Below are positions 1 through 10,957 of a stretch of 64,000 nucleotides of DNA, piece after piece. Below the pieces are notes generated by a model. The model made no database searches and had not been told where the DNA came from. It saw only the letters and a program-made list of their open reading frames with translations. A program made the translations under genes and the position numbers. Each line of letters starts with the position of its first letter. The first letter of the stretch is position 1. Source of the DNA: Ypsolopha sequella. Its lineage: Eukaryota; Arthropoda; Insecta; Lepidoptera; Ypsolophidae. The stretch spans positions 6,651,501 to 6,715,500 of the forward strand of contig OW203985.1 in the NCBI GenBank assembly GCA_934047225.1, given 5' to 3'.

Positions 1-89
1 TACTTTATATTTTCTGGCCTAGGACTAAAAGAGTGCCGACACCGGCTGGTGGAGCTATCTGAGCGGACGGACTTTATCGAAGTATAGTT

Positions 90-205
90 AGAAAATATGG
101 TAGAGTCTATTAGGACTCGGTGAACAAACTGGATAAGTCGCTGGCCCGCGAAAGGCAGGGATACGGGTTCGAGCCCTGTCTAAGGTTTACGTTTCTCAGA
201 TTATT
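90..205 (+). repeat. tRNA-derived SINE-like segment
   Basis: The stretch contains 'gggttcgagccc' (about 161-173), a good RNA polymerase III B box, preceded by a degraded tRNA-like 5' half. Sequence after the tRNA-like part runs on without a Pol III terminator, so it reads as a SINE head rather than a functional tRNA. No clean acceptor stem can be drawn. Confidence 0.4.
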
Positions 206-407
206 TTTCTGTCCAGTAATGCACTCTAACTAAATAAATATTTATAATTTTAAATTTAAAACTATCGCACATATTTATTGTATATCGATCATTGAAATAA
301 CTACGACGAAAAAATTAAATATTATTTAGCAATACATTATAAGTAAATACATGTATGACGCGATTTCCAAATTTTCATCAAAATATTGTCCAAAGATACC
401 AATTTCC

Positions 408-1070
408 TATCTTTACTTAAGGCGATATGTCAATGTTTGAGCGTTTCTGTTACTCCATATGCGAAAAAACCCTCAGTGCGAGAGGGATGGATTCGAGGAA
501 AAGTAGCAAAATGTCGGTTTTTTATTAATATAAAATGTAGTCAAGTTGCCATCAACATTTCGTTTAACCAGCGGGCCTATTGTGTATCTCTAGTTGCCTT
601 CTGGACTGGGTGTCTATCATCAAAAACATAGATATACTATCGAATTCCGATGTCCTAAGGATATTTTCGCACTTGAAGTGACGACACAGATTGTTAATAG
701 TTCAATACCCACTAAAGGCAATTTTGAAATTTCAGTTTTTAGCTATGTTTTTGATGATAGGCACCTCGTGCAGTTGGCAACTAAAGATACAGAATAGGGG
801 GGCTGGTCCTAGATACTGTTAAAAACCCATCTAATAAAGTATAATAATAGTAATTCGTCATTCCAAATTATCAAACCAGGAGAAATGGTATTGAAAAGGA
901 CCTCATTTCAATAAATATTTTTATCGAGGCGAATTTCTCCAATCGCGTTTCTATTTAACATATCTCTAGAAAAATAATCCAACAATAATATTCTATTTTA
1001 TCAAAATAATACCTTCTTTACTGAAGTAGATATGCAAGTTCTAAAAGTGTCGATTTTTTTCCCGTAGCTC
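408..1070 (+). repeat. Dispersed repeat family A, copy 1 (interrupted by a MITE)
   Basis: The sequence matches 53088-53540 in the same orientation and 23118-23560 in the opposite orientation. Shared landmarks are 'ccctcagtgcgagaggga', 'gaggaaaagtagcaaaa', 'gtttaacca...ggtcctagata', 'aaaccaggagaa' and 'actgaagtagata'. The short reading frames inside follow the repeat and need not be protein. This copy is longer than the others because a ~230 bp element sits at 573-803. The repeat class is unknown to me. Confidence 0.7.
573..803. mobile_element. MITE nested in repeat A
   Basis: The ends are imperfect inverted repeats of about 60 bases: 574-634 ('gggcctattgtgtatctcta...') against 740-801 read in reverse. 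The inner ends share 'catcaaaaacata'. The other two copies of the host repeat (near 53245 and 23395) lack this block and read straight through 'ttaaccaggtcctaga', giving paralogous empty sites. It has no coding capacity. Superfamily is unassigned because the target duplication is unclear. Confidence 0.7.
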
Positions 1071-1074
1071 TCAG

Positions 1075-1475
1075 CGCCACAAGAGAAGTCATCTTTGCCC
1101 TTTCTAGGGTAAAACTGCGCGGACTGGCAACACTGAAGCGGTTGCATAACGTATGTGAGAGTTGAAAGCAAGTACCATTTCCTTACGCCTTTCACTCTAT
1201 TGACAATTGCGACCTTTGTTTGTACAAAGATGAGACTGACCGGCGGAGTAAGTTTCCTTATATGGGCTTACCACTTGTCTTGTTATTGCTTATACTCTTA
1301 CAATACAGACACAAGCATTGTTCGATTTGTTTAGCTGTATGTGTGTCACAGTGACCTACATTGTTGTATAGACCATTCTATGTACCAGTATGAATGTAGA
1401 TAAAACTTATTGTGCGGTTTATCTTTAAAGATTCGTTCCGCGATTAGCATACTTATTTGCCCTAAGCTTGCATTG
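1075..1475. other. No feature recognised
   Basis: About 400 bases of A+T-rich DNA without a believable reading frame, RNA gene or repeat match within the window. Confidence 0.5.
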
Positions 1476-1477
1476 GA

Positions 1478-1625
1478 AAAAAACCGGTGAAGTGCGAGTC
1501 GGACTCGCGCACAAAGGGTTCCGTACCACTACATAATACGGATACGAAACCGTAAAAACATGGTAAACAATTCCACTTGAACTTATGAAGGAACCACTTA
1601 AGGCGCCTCTTCCCAGCGTCATCCA
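1478..1625 (+). repeat. 'aagtgcgagtcggactcgcg' repeat, copy 1
   Basis: The block around 1492-1540 (aagtgcgagtcggactcgcg followed by a 'gggttccgtaccactac' stretch) recurs near 12086, 27765 and, degraded, near 5265 and 37115. It is a common interspersed repeat head in lepidopteran DNA as far as I recall. It has no coding function. Confidence 0.6.
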
Positions 1626-2190
1626 AAAATGACACTGTTGAATCTGTTGATGATGTTAGGTGTGTTTAAAATTTATGAAAAAAAGGAAATATTGTTGGTT
1701 AAACTATAAAAGTCAACTCCATTTAAGGAAATTATTCTCGCGTATAAGAAACATTATGTAAATATTATTCAAATTCGAGCAGTTTTTAGACTTAAATTAA
1801 GTAGAATTGGTTATTTATTTGACACTAGTAATGGTATTTGTATGGTTCTTGCACTAAAATCAATTCCTTGGTTAATGAGTAATGTAAAGCTGATGATACG
1901 GCTTCGAGATAAAGCTCATGACAAGTATCGTATAACAAAACTAGACGCACACAAGGAACAATACAAGGAGTTAAAACACCTAGTGAACGCCAGTTTATAC
2001 TATGAAAAAAGAGCCTATTTTCAGTATCACATTAATAATAACCTCAAAATTCTAAGAAACTCTGGCTAAACGTTAAAAAAACCGTTATACCTGATTTTAA
2101 AAATAAAAGCTGAACTACCCGAACATCTCAATAACCCGGTTGATATTGGCCAACACTTCTTAGATCTCCCAAATTACCAACACTATTTCA

Positions 2191-3798
2191 ATGTCCCAAC
2201 TAACTTTTTATGAATTTCAAAGGCACACAAAAGCAAGATTTATGCTTAAACCAGTTGATGAAGGCACTGTTGCAAAAATAATAACAAGTATTAAGACCAA
2301 TGCTACAGGGGCAGACAAGATATCCATGGATATGGTTTTGCTGACACTTTCTCAAACGCTACGAGTAATCACAGACATAATAAATAAGTCAATCAATACA
2401 TCCACCGTCCCTGAGCTCTGGAAAGTTGCTCAAATTGTCCCTACTGCAAAAAACAACAATCCTACTGACTATAAAGATCTACGCCCAATCAGTCACCTAC
2501 CATATCTATCAAAAATACTTGAGAATGTGGTTTACGGTCAGGTCATTGCATATATTGAGAAAAATAATATTCTGCCAAAATATCAATCTGGGTTTCGTAA
2601 AGGACGAAGTACAACCACTGCTTTATTAGATGTTGTGGATAATATTTTGACAGCACAAGATAAGGGAATGGGTACAATCCTAGTGCTACTAGACTTTTCT
2701 CGCGCATTTGATTGCATTGATCATACTCTTTTATTGTCAAAATTGGCATACTATGGCTTTGATGAAAAATCCATATGTTGGTTCAATAGTTACCTCACAA
2801 ACAGGTGGCAGCAAGTCATAATACCTAGGTCGGATAGCACATTCTCGGCATCTGAAAAAGCACTCGTTTCTAGAGGAGTGCCACAGGGTTCCATTATGGG
2901 GGCTTTGCTTTTTATGATCTATTGTGCTGACATTGTTAGATCCATTCAGAATTGTGACTACCATATATATGCGGATGATGTACAAATATACCTCCCCATC
3001 AATAAAACCACTTTTAGCGACATACAAACAATTAACAACGATCTAGAAAGAATTGCCAACTGGTCCTCAGCAAATTCCCTTGCGCTTAATCCTGCAAAGA
3101 CCAAATACATGATACTTGGATCAAATAAACAAACACAATACATAGCTGGTTTAAATCCTCAGGTGAAGATCAAAACTCAAGTCATTGATAGAGTAAATGA
3201 ATCGCGCAACCTGGGTATGATTCTGGATAGTGAAATGCATTTTGAGGGCCACGTGTTAGAACTAGTGCGAAACTGCTTCTACAGATTTAAGGTTTTGTAC
3301 AACATAAGGATAAAACTGTGTGAGTCCTTGATACTTTCGAAACTTAACTACTGTCTGGTGGTGTATGGGCCATGTTTGTACAAGAAAACTCACAGACTAT
3401 TACAACGGGTACAGAATGCCTGCAGTCGCTACTGTTTTCATGTACCTTCACGTGGACGTGTGACACCATATCTGAACAGTGCTGGCATTTTAAATATGGA
3501 GGCTCGTCAAAAGCTTCATTTTGCCAGTTTATTGTTCGGAGTGATCGAGACAGGGGAACCAAGCTATCTACATGATAAACTTGGATGGCGCAGGGACAGG
3601 CACAAGTATAAAGTCCGGAAATGTACACCTGTAATGTCAATGCAGTGTCACAAGACCGCCGCGTTCAGGGGTAGCTTTAAACACCAAGCCACAAAGTGTT
3701 GGAATGATATACCTTTGAGGGAATTAAAACCTAAAAATAACTTCAAAAAATCATACTTCAAATATCTTCTTAGCAACCAAACCAACACGAACTCATAA
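2191..3798 (+). CDS. LINE reverse transcriptase, intact 535-codon frame
   Basis: This is a non-LTR retrotransposon reverse transcriptase that would copy element RNA at the target site. Visible blocks: 'DLRPISHLPYLSKILE' (about residues 94-109), 'YQSGFRKGRSTTTALLD' (131-147), 'LLDFSRAFDCIDH' (166-178), 'GVPQGSIMGALLF' (~230-242) and the catalytic 'YADD' (~260). The C-terminal part has the usual LINE 'CWNDIPL' tail motif near residue 507. There are no stops or frameshifts across the whole domain, although the linker just upstream is broken. The first ATG is arbitrary; homology starts in frame around there. The protein probably cannot support a full cycle because the endonuclease is missing. I am confident of the family but not the clade. 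Confidence 0.85.
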   Translation: MSQLTFYEFQRHTKARFMLKPVDEGTVAKIITSIKTNATGADKISMDMVLLTLSQTLRVITDIINKSINTSTVPELWKVAQIVPTAKNNNPTDYKDLRPISHLPYLSKILENVVYGQVIAYIEKNNILPKYQSGFRKGRSTTTALLDVVDNILTAQDKGMGTILVLLDFSRAFDCIDHTLLLSKLAYYGFDEKSICWFNSYLTNRWQQVIIPRSDSTFSASEKALVSRGVPQGSIMGALLFMIYCADIVRSIQNCDYHIYADDVQIYLPINKTTFSDIQTINNDLERIANWSSANSLALNPAKTKYMILGSNKQTQYIAGLNPQVKIKTQVIDRVNESRNLGMILDSEMHFEGHVLELVRNCFYRFKVLYNIRIKLCESLILSKLNYCLVVYGPCLYKKTHRLLQRVQNACSRYCFHVPSRGRVTPYLNSAGILNMEARQKLHFASLLFGVIETGEPSYLHDKLGWRRDRHKYKVRKCTPVMSMQCHKTAAFRGSFKHQATKCWNDIPLRELKPKNNFKKSYFKYLLSNQTNTNS

Positions 3799-4225
3799 AC
3801 CTTATTTATTTATTTATCTATGTAGATAGTTCTTCATCTGCCTATTTTATAACTTGTATGTATGGCCACATATTGATTACTCACTTACTCGCTTATTATC
3901 TATGTATGTTTATTGTACACCATTATTGTTGATTACTAATGTTATATAATTAAAATAGTAATATGTATTATACTGTAACTATTTGTATCTATGTAAGTAT
4001 GTACATTAAAATGTCGGAAGTATGCGTGACAAAACAATGGTTCTGGCATAATAACAGCGTTGTAGTCTACTTACTGGCTGCAACACATCCTGAGTCAGGG
4101 CCTTTTTACCCAGCAATTCATTTTGTTTTGTATCTAAAATGTGTTTGAAACTTCATTTTGTTTTATATCTAAAATGTGTTTGAATTAATTTGTTGATAGT
4201 GCTGAGTAAATAAAGATTATATCTA

Positions 4226-4247
4226 TCTATCTATCTATCTAAAATAC
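4226..4247 (+). repeat. (ATCT)n LINE tail
   Basis: About five ATCT units directly follow 'taaataaagattat', marking the 3' end of the LINE. Confidence 0.8.
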
Positions 4248-4269
4248 AAGGAAAATATTGCCTAGAAAA

Positions 4270-4600
4270 ATCGTTAATGGATTATTTTCCGTCCATCGCG
4301 TTATGTGAAAAGTATTATCTTCCCCTATTTTTAACGATTTCAATATAGTCTCGGTCGACATTTGTACCGACACAGGTCAACTCAAGGTCGTTGGCAACTA
4401 CCTGCCCCTTAACTTGACACCTACGATATATTAAACTCTATGTATCTAAAGGGTCTAATTAAGTTAGTTATTGATAACTTCCTAAATAATTAAATATTAG
4501 TAATTTTCAGATTTTTCCCTATGTGTGTGCTATCGAAATTTCAAGGTGCTAAGTCAACTGGAAGTGCCCCTGATTATGTTAAGGGCAATATTTAGCTACT
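4270..4600. repeat. Dispersed repeat fragments
   Basis: 4290-4380 resembles part of the repeat at 30300-30450, and 4430-4570 ('ctatgtatctaaagggtctaat...aagtcaactggaagt') matches 27890-28035 and more weakly 40260-40350. These are fragments of two interspersed families lying next to each other. Confidence 0.55.
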
Positions 4601-4619
4601 GAAAATAAAAGAAACATAA

Positions 4620-5790
4620 TGCATAATGAATGATCTCTCTTTAGAGACAAGCTCGCCTTAACTCACATTTTAATTTATTAATGTGTCTACATTTTCTGTA
4701 TACAATTTAATGATTGAAAAATCTACATCAATAATATTCCAAAAACTAACGGGTGCACACTGCTCATTTACAGACTTAGAGAAATTATAAGCCCATAAGT
4801 TTACATTTGCCCACCTTTTTACTATTTACTTTACCTATTTAGTTCGCCCTGAACTGTGAACTCGCGATTACATCTTGACCAATTTGGCTCAAGATTGAAC
4901 CCTTAAAATTCAATTTGTCTCATTTACTCGCCTGCCAAATTTCATGACGTTCCGATCAACAACACTCGAGTTATCGTCGGACAAACATACATACATACAT
5001 ACATACAAATGCCGGATTGTTCGAGTAGGCTCTGAGATTAATTCGTTCGCTTGGCTCACTCGTTCGAATATACGATTCCTGGAAGTACGAGGCTTGTTAT
5101 TGCACGTGGCTTGCTTCTTTCTTGCTGGGTTGTGTTGTGAGTATTAATTATAGAAATTATTTGCAATATTATTGGTATATCGGGTTTAAATAGAGAGCCT
5201 TTCAATGAAATTTCATACTTTACTGATCATACTGTATAATTTTCTCAAAGAATGATATGGAAATAATTTGGCTAAGTGCGAGTTGGACTCACGAACTACC
5301 ACAGCAAAAATGATTTTTTTCCATTTGTGTGAGTCTGTTTCTTTGATAGAGTGGTTCAGTATGATCAATAAATTATGTGGTTTCATGAAAAGATTGTAGA
5401 TTTGGGCAGATCGTAAGGTAAGAAATATCAAACATAAAAAATACAAAAAATATGAAATATAAAAAATCAAAAATTGGTGCGACGACGAGCGGAGCAAAAT
5501 TAAGGCGATATGCGAAAAAAATACGAGTGTTCCTTTTCTGTGTATTTAATGAAATACACAAAAAATTTAAATAAATTTCTGGGATATGCATTTTGACTAT
5601 ATAATCTAGGGTTTTGAAATTGGAAAACATGTTTGGGTAAATTTTCCTCGATAGAAATAATTGTTGAAATGTGGTCTTCAAACACACTTTTTCTCCACGT
5701 TTGACGAGTAGGAACCATATACAGAAGTCAAACATAATTTATAATTCAACAATATCTAGAGATTTAATATTTGAAATTTTGCTAGCTATT
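4620..5790. other. Mostly unannotated A+T-rich DNA with a (CATA)n tract
   Basis: The only structure seen is a short CATA microsatellite at about 4984-5006 and a degraded 'gctaagtgcgagttggactc' repeat head near 5270. Frames on the minus strand around 5213-5735 are low-complexity, F/Y/I-rich and look non-coding. Confidence 0.5.
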
Positions 5791-5794
5791 TTAG

Positions 5795-6155
5795 TTTTTT
5801 TAATAAAAATATAAAACCAACTTTTTGCCCTGAATCCACCCCTCTCGCACTGCGCGATTTTTCGTTGTAGTGACAATGACAAAAATAAAATTCGCATAGC
5901 CTCTTAATAGCGGTTTTGCAGCCAGATTGTGAAAACCCCGACTTTTTCTGATTAATCGAAACAGAACACTTCAATTCAAAATTCACTCAATAGTTATTCA
6001 ACAAAACATTATTATCTATGTATTGTGTATGTTGCTATCGCAAAGTTTCCATTGGTTTCTGTAAATAAGAATTTCAAAATTTTTAAATTAAAAGTTTTCA
6101 AATTTAGAAGTTTTGATAGTCAGATACAGAAACCAAAGGAAACTTTGCATTTTCT
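5795..6155. repeat. Dispersed repeat B with fold-back 3' part
   Basis: 5795-5860 is an antisense piece of repeat A ('cctctcgcactg'). 5905-6060 ('gattgtgaaaa...aatcgaaacagaacact...ttcaacaaaac') matches 52960-53010, 53545-53650 and 57310-57365. At the right end, 'gcaaagtttccattggtttctg' near 6040 is the reverse complement, with few changes, of 'cagaaaccaaaggaaactttgc' near 6127, so this end can fold back. Confidence 0.6.
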
Positions 6156-6159
6156 AGCA

Positions 6160-7255
6160 AAGTTTTGTTATTTTTATGCATAACTTTGTAAATGATCGTG
6201 CACAACTTGACCAACTCAGTTGTGGGCGTGGCCAAATGTCATGCTGTTTCATTTCGCTATAAAGTGCAAGCTCCATGAAACTTGCGAGGACAATATAATC
6301 GTACCGATTTCATTGCGGGCGCAAAATTGAAAACTTTTTTCAGGAGAAACCTTTTGAAACATTTTTGCAAGAGTGTGGACGTTTTCAAACATTATTTTTG
6401 GTTATTATTAATCTAGATTACATTTTCAATGTTTGACTCGTATTATATGTTTTATTTTATCGAAAACAATGAGCGCACATTCAGCTACACTTTTGATAAA
6501 AACCGTTTAATTTACGTATTTAAGGTTTTTTTTTAAGGTTTTACAAAATTTCATGATTTTAGTTCAACTTAAACGTAGATCTAGATAATGTTAATAGACT
6601 CAGCCTAAAATATTGTAATAACCTTTCATAGAAACCCCATAATGTGTTGTCAGCGTTTGTATGGAGGCGTAACGACGCCTCTTAAGGGCCTCTTAACTCC
6701 ATAATGCTAAACATCAGTTTGGCATTGGATTCAGTTCCATCAATGTAGATGGTAAAAAAAATGGCGAGTTTTTTTAACTCAAGACAATTATTTATTACAC
6801 TTTATAAATAAACATCCTTTCAATATTTTTTTTAATAATATAATAATACTTAAAAAAAAACATAAATTTCATGAAATAAGCGATTCAGTTTCCATATTTC
6901 AAAACCGATTGAAACGAAACCAACACACACAAATACTTACTAAAAAAAAAACATCTTTATTACATAAAGAAATTATAGTTTTCCTAATGTAGACGCGATT
7001 TCAAAATAACTGCAGTTTTGTGTGCGCGGGGACTGATTAGAGCAGGATAGACAGCTAAAAAACAAAAGCGTCAGAGCATGACTGAATTTTAGCTTTGTGC
7101 AACTCCTTAAGCGAGTTTCTCTGTTACTTTCCTCTGACACCCTCTTTTTTTATTCATATCGGACGATATAATTTTCTTCTGTATTTTTTGTTGTATCTAT
7201 GTTTTTCGTGCGAAGGAGGCTTTTAAATATGTAGCCAACTCTAATTAAGATTATA
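6160..7255. other. No feature recognised
   Basis: About 1.1 kb of A+T-rich DNA with long A and T runs. I found no gene, tRNA or convincing repeat. Confidence 0.5.
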
Positions 7256-7261
7256 ACTAAT

Positions 7262-7355
7262 TATTAATTAGTTCCCGGGTTCGAGTCCCGGTTCAGAGCT
7301 TCTCACATCCAGATTTACTTTTCTTTCAATAATATAATGTTAATTTTTATCTCCT
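7262..7355 (+). repeat. tRNA-derived SINE, partial copy
   Basis: It begins in the T-arm/B box ('gggttcgagtccc', about 7276) and continues with 'ctcacatccagatttacttt' and 'atataatgttaattt', exactly as in the fuller copy at 7573-7715. The 5' half is missing. Confidence 0.65.
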
Positions 7356-7572
7356 TGCGATGGAGAAATTTATTTCTATCATAGTTTCGGTAAGAGTAAT
7401 GTGTATTCTTCACTACCCGATGCTGTAACAGGTGACGGTAGGGCATAATGGTCTTTGACTAGCTTTGAATACACTAGCGTCCTCTAGGCGCCAAGTGGCT
7501 CACTGTAAAGTGGGTATCTATAAAATATTATTGCAGTATGGGAAAGCACATCAGTATATTCACGAGTTGTGT

Positions 7573-7715
7573 TAAGAACTGGATAGCTCAGTTGGTAGAG
7601 CAATCGCCCGGTAAGTGAGAGGTCCCGAGTTCGAATCCCGGTTCAAAGCTCCTCACATCCAGATTTACTTTTCTTTCTGCGTTTGTATACTGCAGTGATA
7701 TAATGTTAATTTGTT
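7573..7715 (+). repeat. tRNA-derived SINE, fuller copy
   Basis: The head has an A box ('tagctcagttgg', ~7584) and a B box ('gagttcgaatccc', ~7627). A tRNA-like fold gives a good D arm and a T stem with one mismatch, but only about four of seven acceptor pairs, so it is not a functional tRNA. The post-tRNA part 'ctcctcacatccagattt' is shared with the copy 300 bases upstream, which shows it is a SINE body. The anticodon position would read GGT (Thr-like), but origin is uncertain. Confidence 0.7.
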
Positions 7716-8249
7716 AATAAGTGTAGTTTTTGAAGACTGAACAAGTAACAAATGAAACCGCGGGCAAACACTTGTGGAGCATAGAGAAAGCTTTTTCAAT
7801 AGTGGTTTGGTTATTGTCTAAAATTTATCTTTAGGCTGCTATTAGTGTTAAATAAATAAAAGACAATGAGATAGAAAGTTTTTGTCTAGCCTATTGAAGA
7901 TAGACAACAGTTAGGTTTTATGAAATTCTATTGACCTATCGGTTGCGGTTATAAAAAACATAACAATGTAATCAATTGTTTGTTTCGATCCTTGACTAAA
8001 CAGACAAGTGGTTAAGTCAACTTGTTCGGTTCCGTCAAATAAAACGTGGAATGCCCACAAAAAAATATTTTTACCAATTGTTTTTTTGTTTTTCTTTGTA
8101 TCGAAGCCGAATTTCAGCTTATGCGGCCGTTGATACAATGATTTTAAGTTTTCACAGTTCCGTCCTCATCATTGACCTCATCATTATTGACTTCTCATTG
8201 AGAGATCAATGCTCATCATGGAAAAACCAAACTTTATAGGATCACTTTG

Positions 8250-8440
8250 TTTGTGTATCTGTCGGCGTATGACCACGCTAAATAAGCAACTTGATGTGTG
8301 TCGGTACAAATATCAACGGAAACGACATTGAAATAATGTTCATTTCAGCGTGCCTTGAAAAGTGGCTGTTACGACAACCACTGCGTCTCCGGCTAGGATA
8401 AAATAGGAGAAAATAATACTTTTCACATGGACGCCATGAA
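8250..8440 (-). repeat. Fragment of the ~470 bp repeat E, antisense
   Basis: Read on the minus strand, this matches the second half of the repeat at 29982-30452 and 35793-36266 (for example 'gtgaaaagtattattttctcctat' and the 'gtcgtaacagcca' region). No coding potential. Confidence 0.55.
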
Positions 8441-8774
8441 CGGAAAAAAAATTTGATCTTAAATTTTTTAGATCTAAAAATTTCCTATAATTTGGTGAAA
8501 TAATAATTGGAAGGAGTAAGAGAATTCTTGTAAATCATGTGAAACTTTCGATGACTTTCGATTTTTTTTGTCAAACTTACAATAGAAAAATTGTTTATGA
8601 AACTTAAATTTTATTTTTGACTCTATAATGCCTATCATATATTTTTATGAAAGTTTTTGAACCACCCGTGTGTGAGGAGTAGGCCTTCAAAGACAGGTCC
8701 AAATTGCAGTTGGAGTATCCAATCGCCTTAAAGCCCTTTGTCTCAGGCACGGCAATCATTGGTGTCTCGGTCTG

Positions 8775-9315
8775 ACTGTTATTTCACTTTATATATTTAA
8801 TTCACTATTAGAAATACATGCACAAAAAGAAACATTGCCAATAAACAAAGATATTCACAGGTATAACACAAGAAATAAAGACAAATTAATCACACCAAGA
8901 ACTAGACTGACCAAAACGCAAAAACAAGGCATATATGTAAAAATTGCGATGTATAACAAACTACCTATACAGATTACTAGATTACCGCAACTAGAATTTA
9001 AAAACAAGGTAAAGAGATTTTTTGAGAAAAATCCATTTTATTCGATTACAGAATATATGTGTTTAAAATTGAAATCAAATTCAATGACAGAATAGTTTTT
9101 TTTTTTAATTGGTTTTGTTATTTATGTGTATATTTTTATCAACTTCTATCAATTGTTTGATAGTATTTTCATTTTAACTTATGTTAATAATAAGCTACGT
9201 TTATAATGTTAATTTTAATTTTAATTTAATTAAATGGACAAACCATGTATAACGGACACTGTTATATGGAGAATAAATGATTGTATTGATTGATGATTGT
9301 ATTGTATTGGTATCA
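8775..9315 (+). pseudogene. LINE 3' end: reverse transcriptase C-terminus and tail
   Basis: The frame from about 8775 to 9095 ends in a typical CR1/Jockey-group C-terminal tail: 'HRYNTRNKDKL', 'PRTRLTK', 'MYNKLPIQI', 'FKNKVKRFF' and 'FYSITEY'. After the stop at 9095 comes an A+T-rich 3' untranslated part, 'ggagaataaatg', and a (TTGTATTGAT)-like microsatellite tail ending near 9310. Everything upstream of the C-terminus is absent, so this is a severely 5'-truncated insertion. Confidence 0.75.
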
Positions 9316-9319
9316 AGTT

Positions 9320-10070
9320 AAATAATATCGAATACGGTCTTTAGCCTCATAATAGCCTGTAATGCCACTGCTGGGTAAAGGCCTCCCCTTGCTGATACCA
9401 ATGCAGACAGCGATGCTAAAATAAATGTATTTTCATACAAAAATCCTCCCCCACTGACTGATAATCAAAATATTACAGGGCACTTCTCTGTGACCTTCAA
9501 TCTTTAAGTTTCATACGTCCGAAAATTATTAATTTCCAATTTTGTGTGAAATAATACTTGACTTACTTAACTTTGCAGTTTTTCCTGTACATTATAGATT
9601 TTGGTTTAAGTTATTCAAGTCTACTAACTTATTTGATTTAATGGTACTACAGAACCCTCAGACACGAGTCCTACTTGCACTTGACTGGTTTTTAAATGGG
9701 TCCCTGACAAATAATAACGTTTCAGTTGCTTAGGGGAAACTTAATGGCAAGTGCGCTGCGCAATTTTCTCCGACAGTACCGAATTATGGTTTTGGGTTGC
9801 CGTGACTTTGTCCTTGCTCTATGGCTATGTGTGACCAATGGTCAAATTACTTATTCTCTGCTTATGGCATGTTGGAAACGAGAACTCGCACGGGCGTATT
9901 TCTACATATATATTAGGTTTTTACATATAAAATTGCTGTTTTCTGTAGAGAATTTGAAGGAAACTCAATTTTCGGTACTATTTTATTCGGTAACATTTTT
10001 GCATTTTTTTAGGAATGTCAAATCCAAATTATGTAATTTCTTTTGTGTATGAATGAGACAGCATTAAGCT
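9320..10070. other. No gene recognised; short RTE-like scrap
   Basis: Near 9362-9400, 'ccactgctgggtaaaggcct' resembles the 3' end of RTE-type LINEs ('ccactgctggacataggcct' occurs at about 20410). The rest is A+T-rich and the small plus-strand frames have no recognisable domain. Confidence 0.4.
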
Positions 10071-10074
10071 AACG

Positions 10075-10335
10075 GCAATATTAATTTAATTTTTGAAAAG
10101 TGTCAGCTGTAAAAAATTATTACGAATCATGGAAATGGATGGCATTTAGGACGAGCTGTTTTTGAAGATTTAATTTTTATAATCAAACTCAAAATAAAAA
10201 CAAAATTTCAAACGTAGTTATAAAACCTTGAAATCAACTTTCAAACAAAAAACAAATCATTGAAATAGCTATTGAATTACAGGATTTATGAACTCCTGAA
10301 TCTGTAAGAAAATTTCAGCAATTTCATAGGTAAAG
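10075..10335 (+). repeat. Dispersed repeat C, copy 1
   Basis: This is the reverse complement of 22050-22310 and of 42388-42580, with shared blocks such as 'cctaaatg', 'aaccttgaaatcaactttc' and 'ctgaatctgtaagaaaattt'. Flanks near 9960 ('ggaaactcaattttcggtac') are also shared, so the family unit is longer than this core. Class unknown. Confidence 0.65.
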
Positions 10336-10531
10336 ACCTATTATACCCTATAACTTTCACACGGAGAGGTTAAATAAGACGATTTTAATATCAGTACATT
10401 ATTTTAGCAGCAGAGTGTCTTAGAATTAGAAGGAGCTATTAGAACATGTTACAATATTATTTGGAGATTAAAATTTACATTTATTGAATAAAACTAAATA
10501 TTTCATAATAAAATGTGCTTACTTTTCTACT

Positions 10532-10762
10532 AAAATCAGTCCTACGGGGGTTTTGATTAACACCCTCCTTATAAGACCCATAGGTATCCTGGGAGATAGT
10601 ACTCGTCCAAAATCAGTTCTACGGGGGTTTTGATAAACACCCTCCTTATAAGACCCATAGGTATCCTGGGAGATAGTACTCGTCCAAAATCAGTTCTACG
10701 GGGGTTTTGATAAACACCCTCCTTATAAGACCCATAGGTATCCTGGGAGATAGTACTCGTCC
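10532..10762. repeat. 77 bp tandem repeat, three copies
   Basis: Units start at 10532, 10609 and 10686, with a truncated fourth start at 10763. Copies 2 and 3 look identical; copy 1 differs at two bases ('cagtcc' for 'cagttc', 'gattaac' for 'gataaac'). Each unit ends in 'gatagtactcgtcc', a phrase also found in the terminal inverted repeats of the MITE at 19634-19883. The minus-strand frame through it (10569-10886) is probably incidental. Confidence 0.9.
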
Positions 10763-10957
10763 AAAACTGGGAATAGTACTTGACATAGGTACAACTTTTG
10801 GTCGAGTAGGTAATCTTACTTAGCTTTTCTTTGAAATTCAGATTTTGAAGTGGACACTTGTAAGGTCGCGTTTCGTGTAGAGGCATTTTGTTTTTAGTAC
10901 TTGACTATAAAATTACTTTGACAATGACTTTCGTGAAAAGAATTTCAAAATACCACG

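Larger units (their letters stand above)
1820..4250 (+). mobile_element. 5'-truncated CR1/Jockey-group LINE
   Basis: The element comprises a damaged linker segment (reading frame 1842-2069, containing 'PWLMSNVKLMIRLRDKA', typical of the region between endonuclease and reverse transcriptase), a frameshifted stretch to 2190, an intact reverse transcriptase frame (2191-3798), a ~430 base 3' untranslated part and a terminal (ATCT)n microsatellite near 4228-4245. No endonuclease domain is present upstream, so it is truncated at the 5' end as expected for target-primed retrotransposition. Assignment within the CR1/Jockey group is from motif appearance only. Confidence 0.85.

Noticed and set aside
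5373..5735. 120-codon minus-strand frame rich in F, Y and I
   Set aside because: Low-complexity translation of A+T-rich DNA with no domain or splice context.
7577..7650. Possible functional tRNA (Thr-like anticodon)
   Set aside because: The acceptor stem pairs at only about four of seven positions and the following sequence is shared with a neighbouring SINE copy, so it is a SINE head.
10569..10886. Minus-strand 105-codon frame
   Set aside because: It mostly translates the 77 bp tandem repeat; the repeated peptide follows from the DNA repeat.
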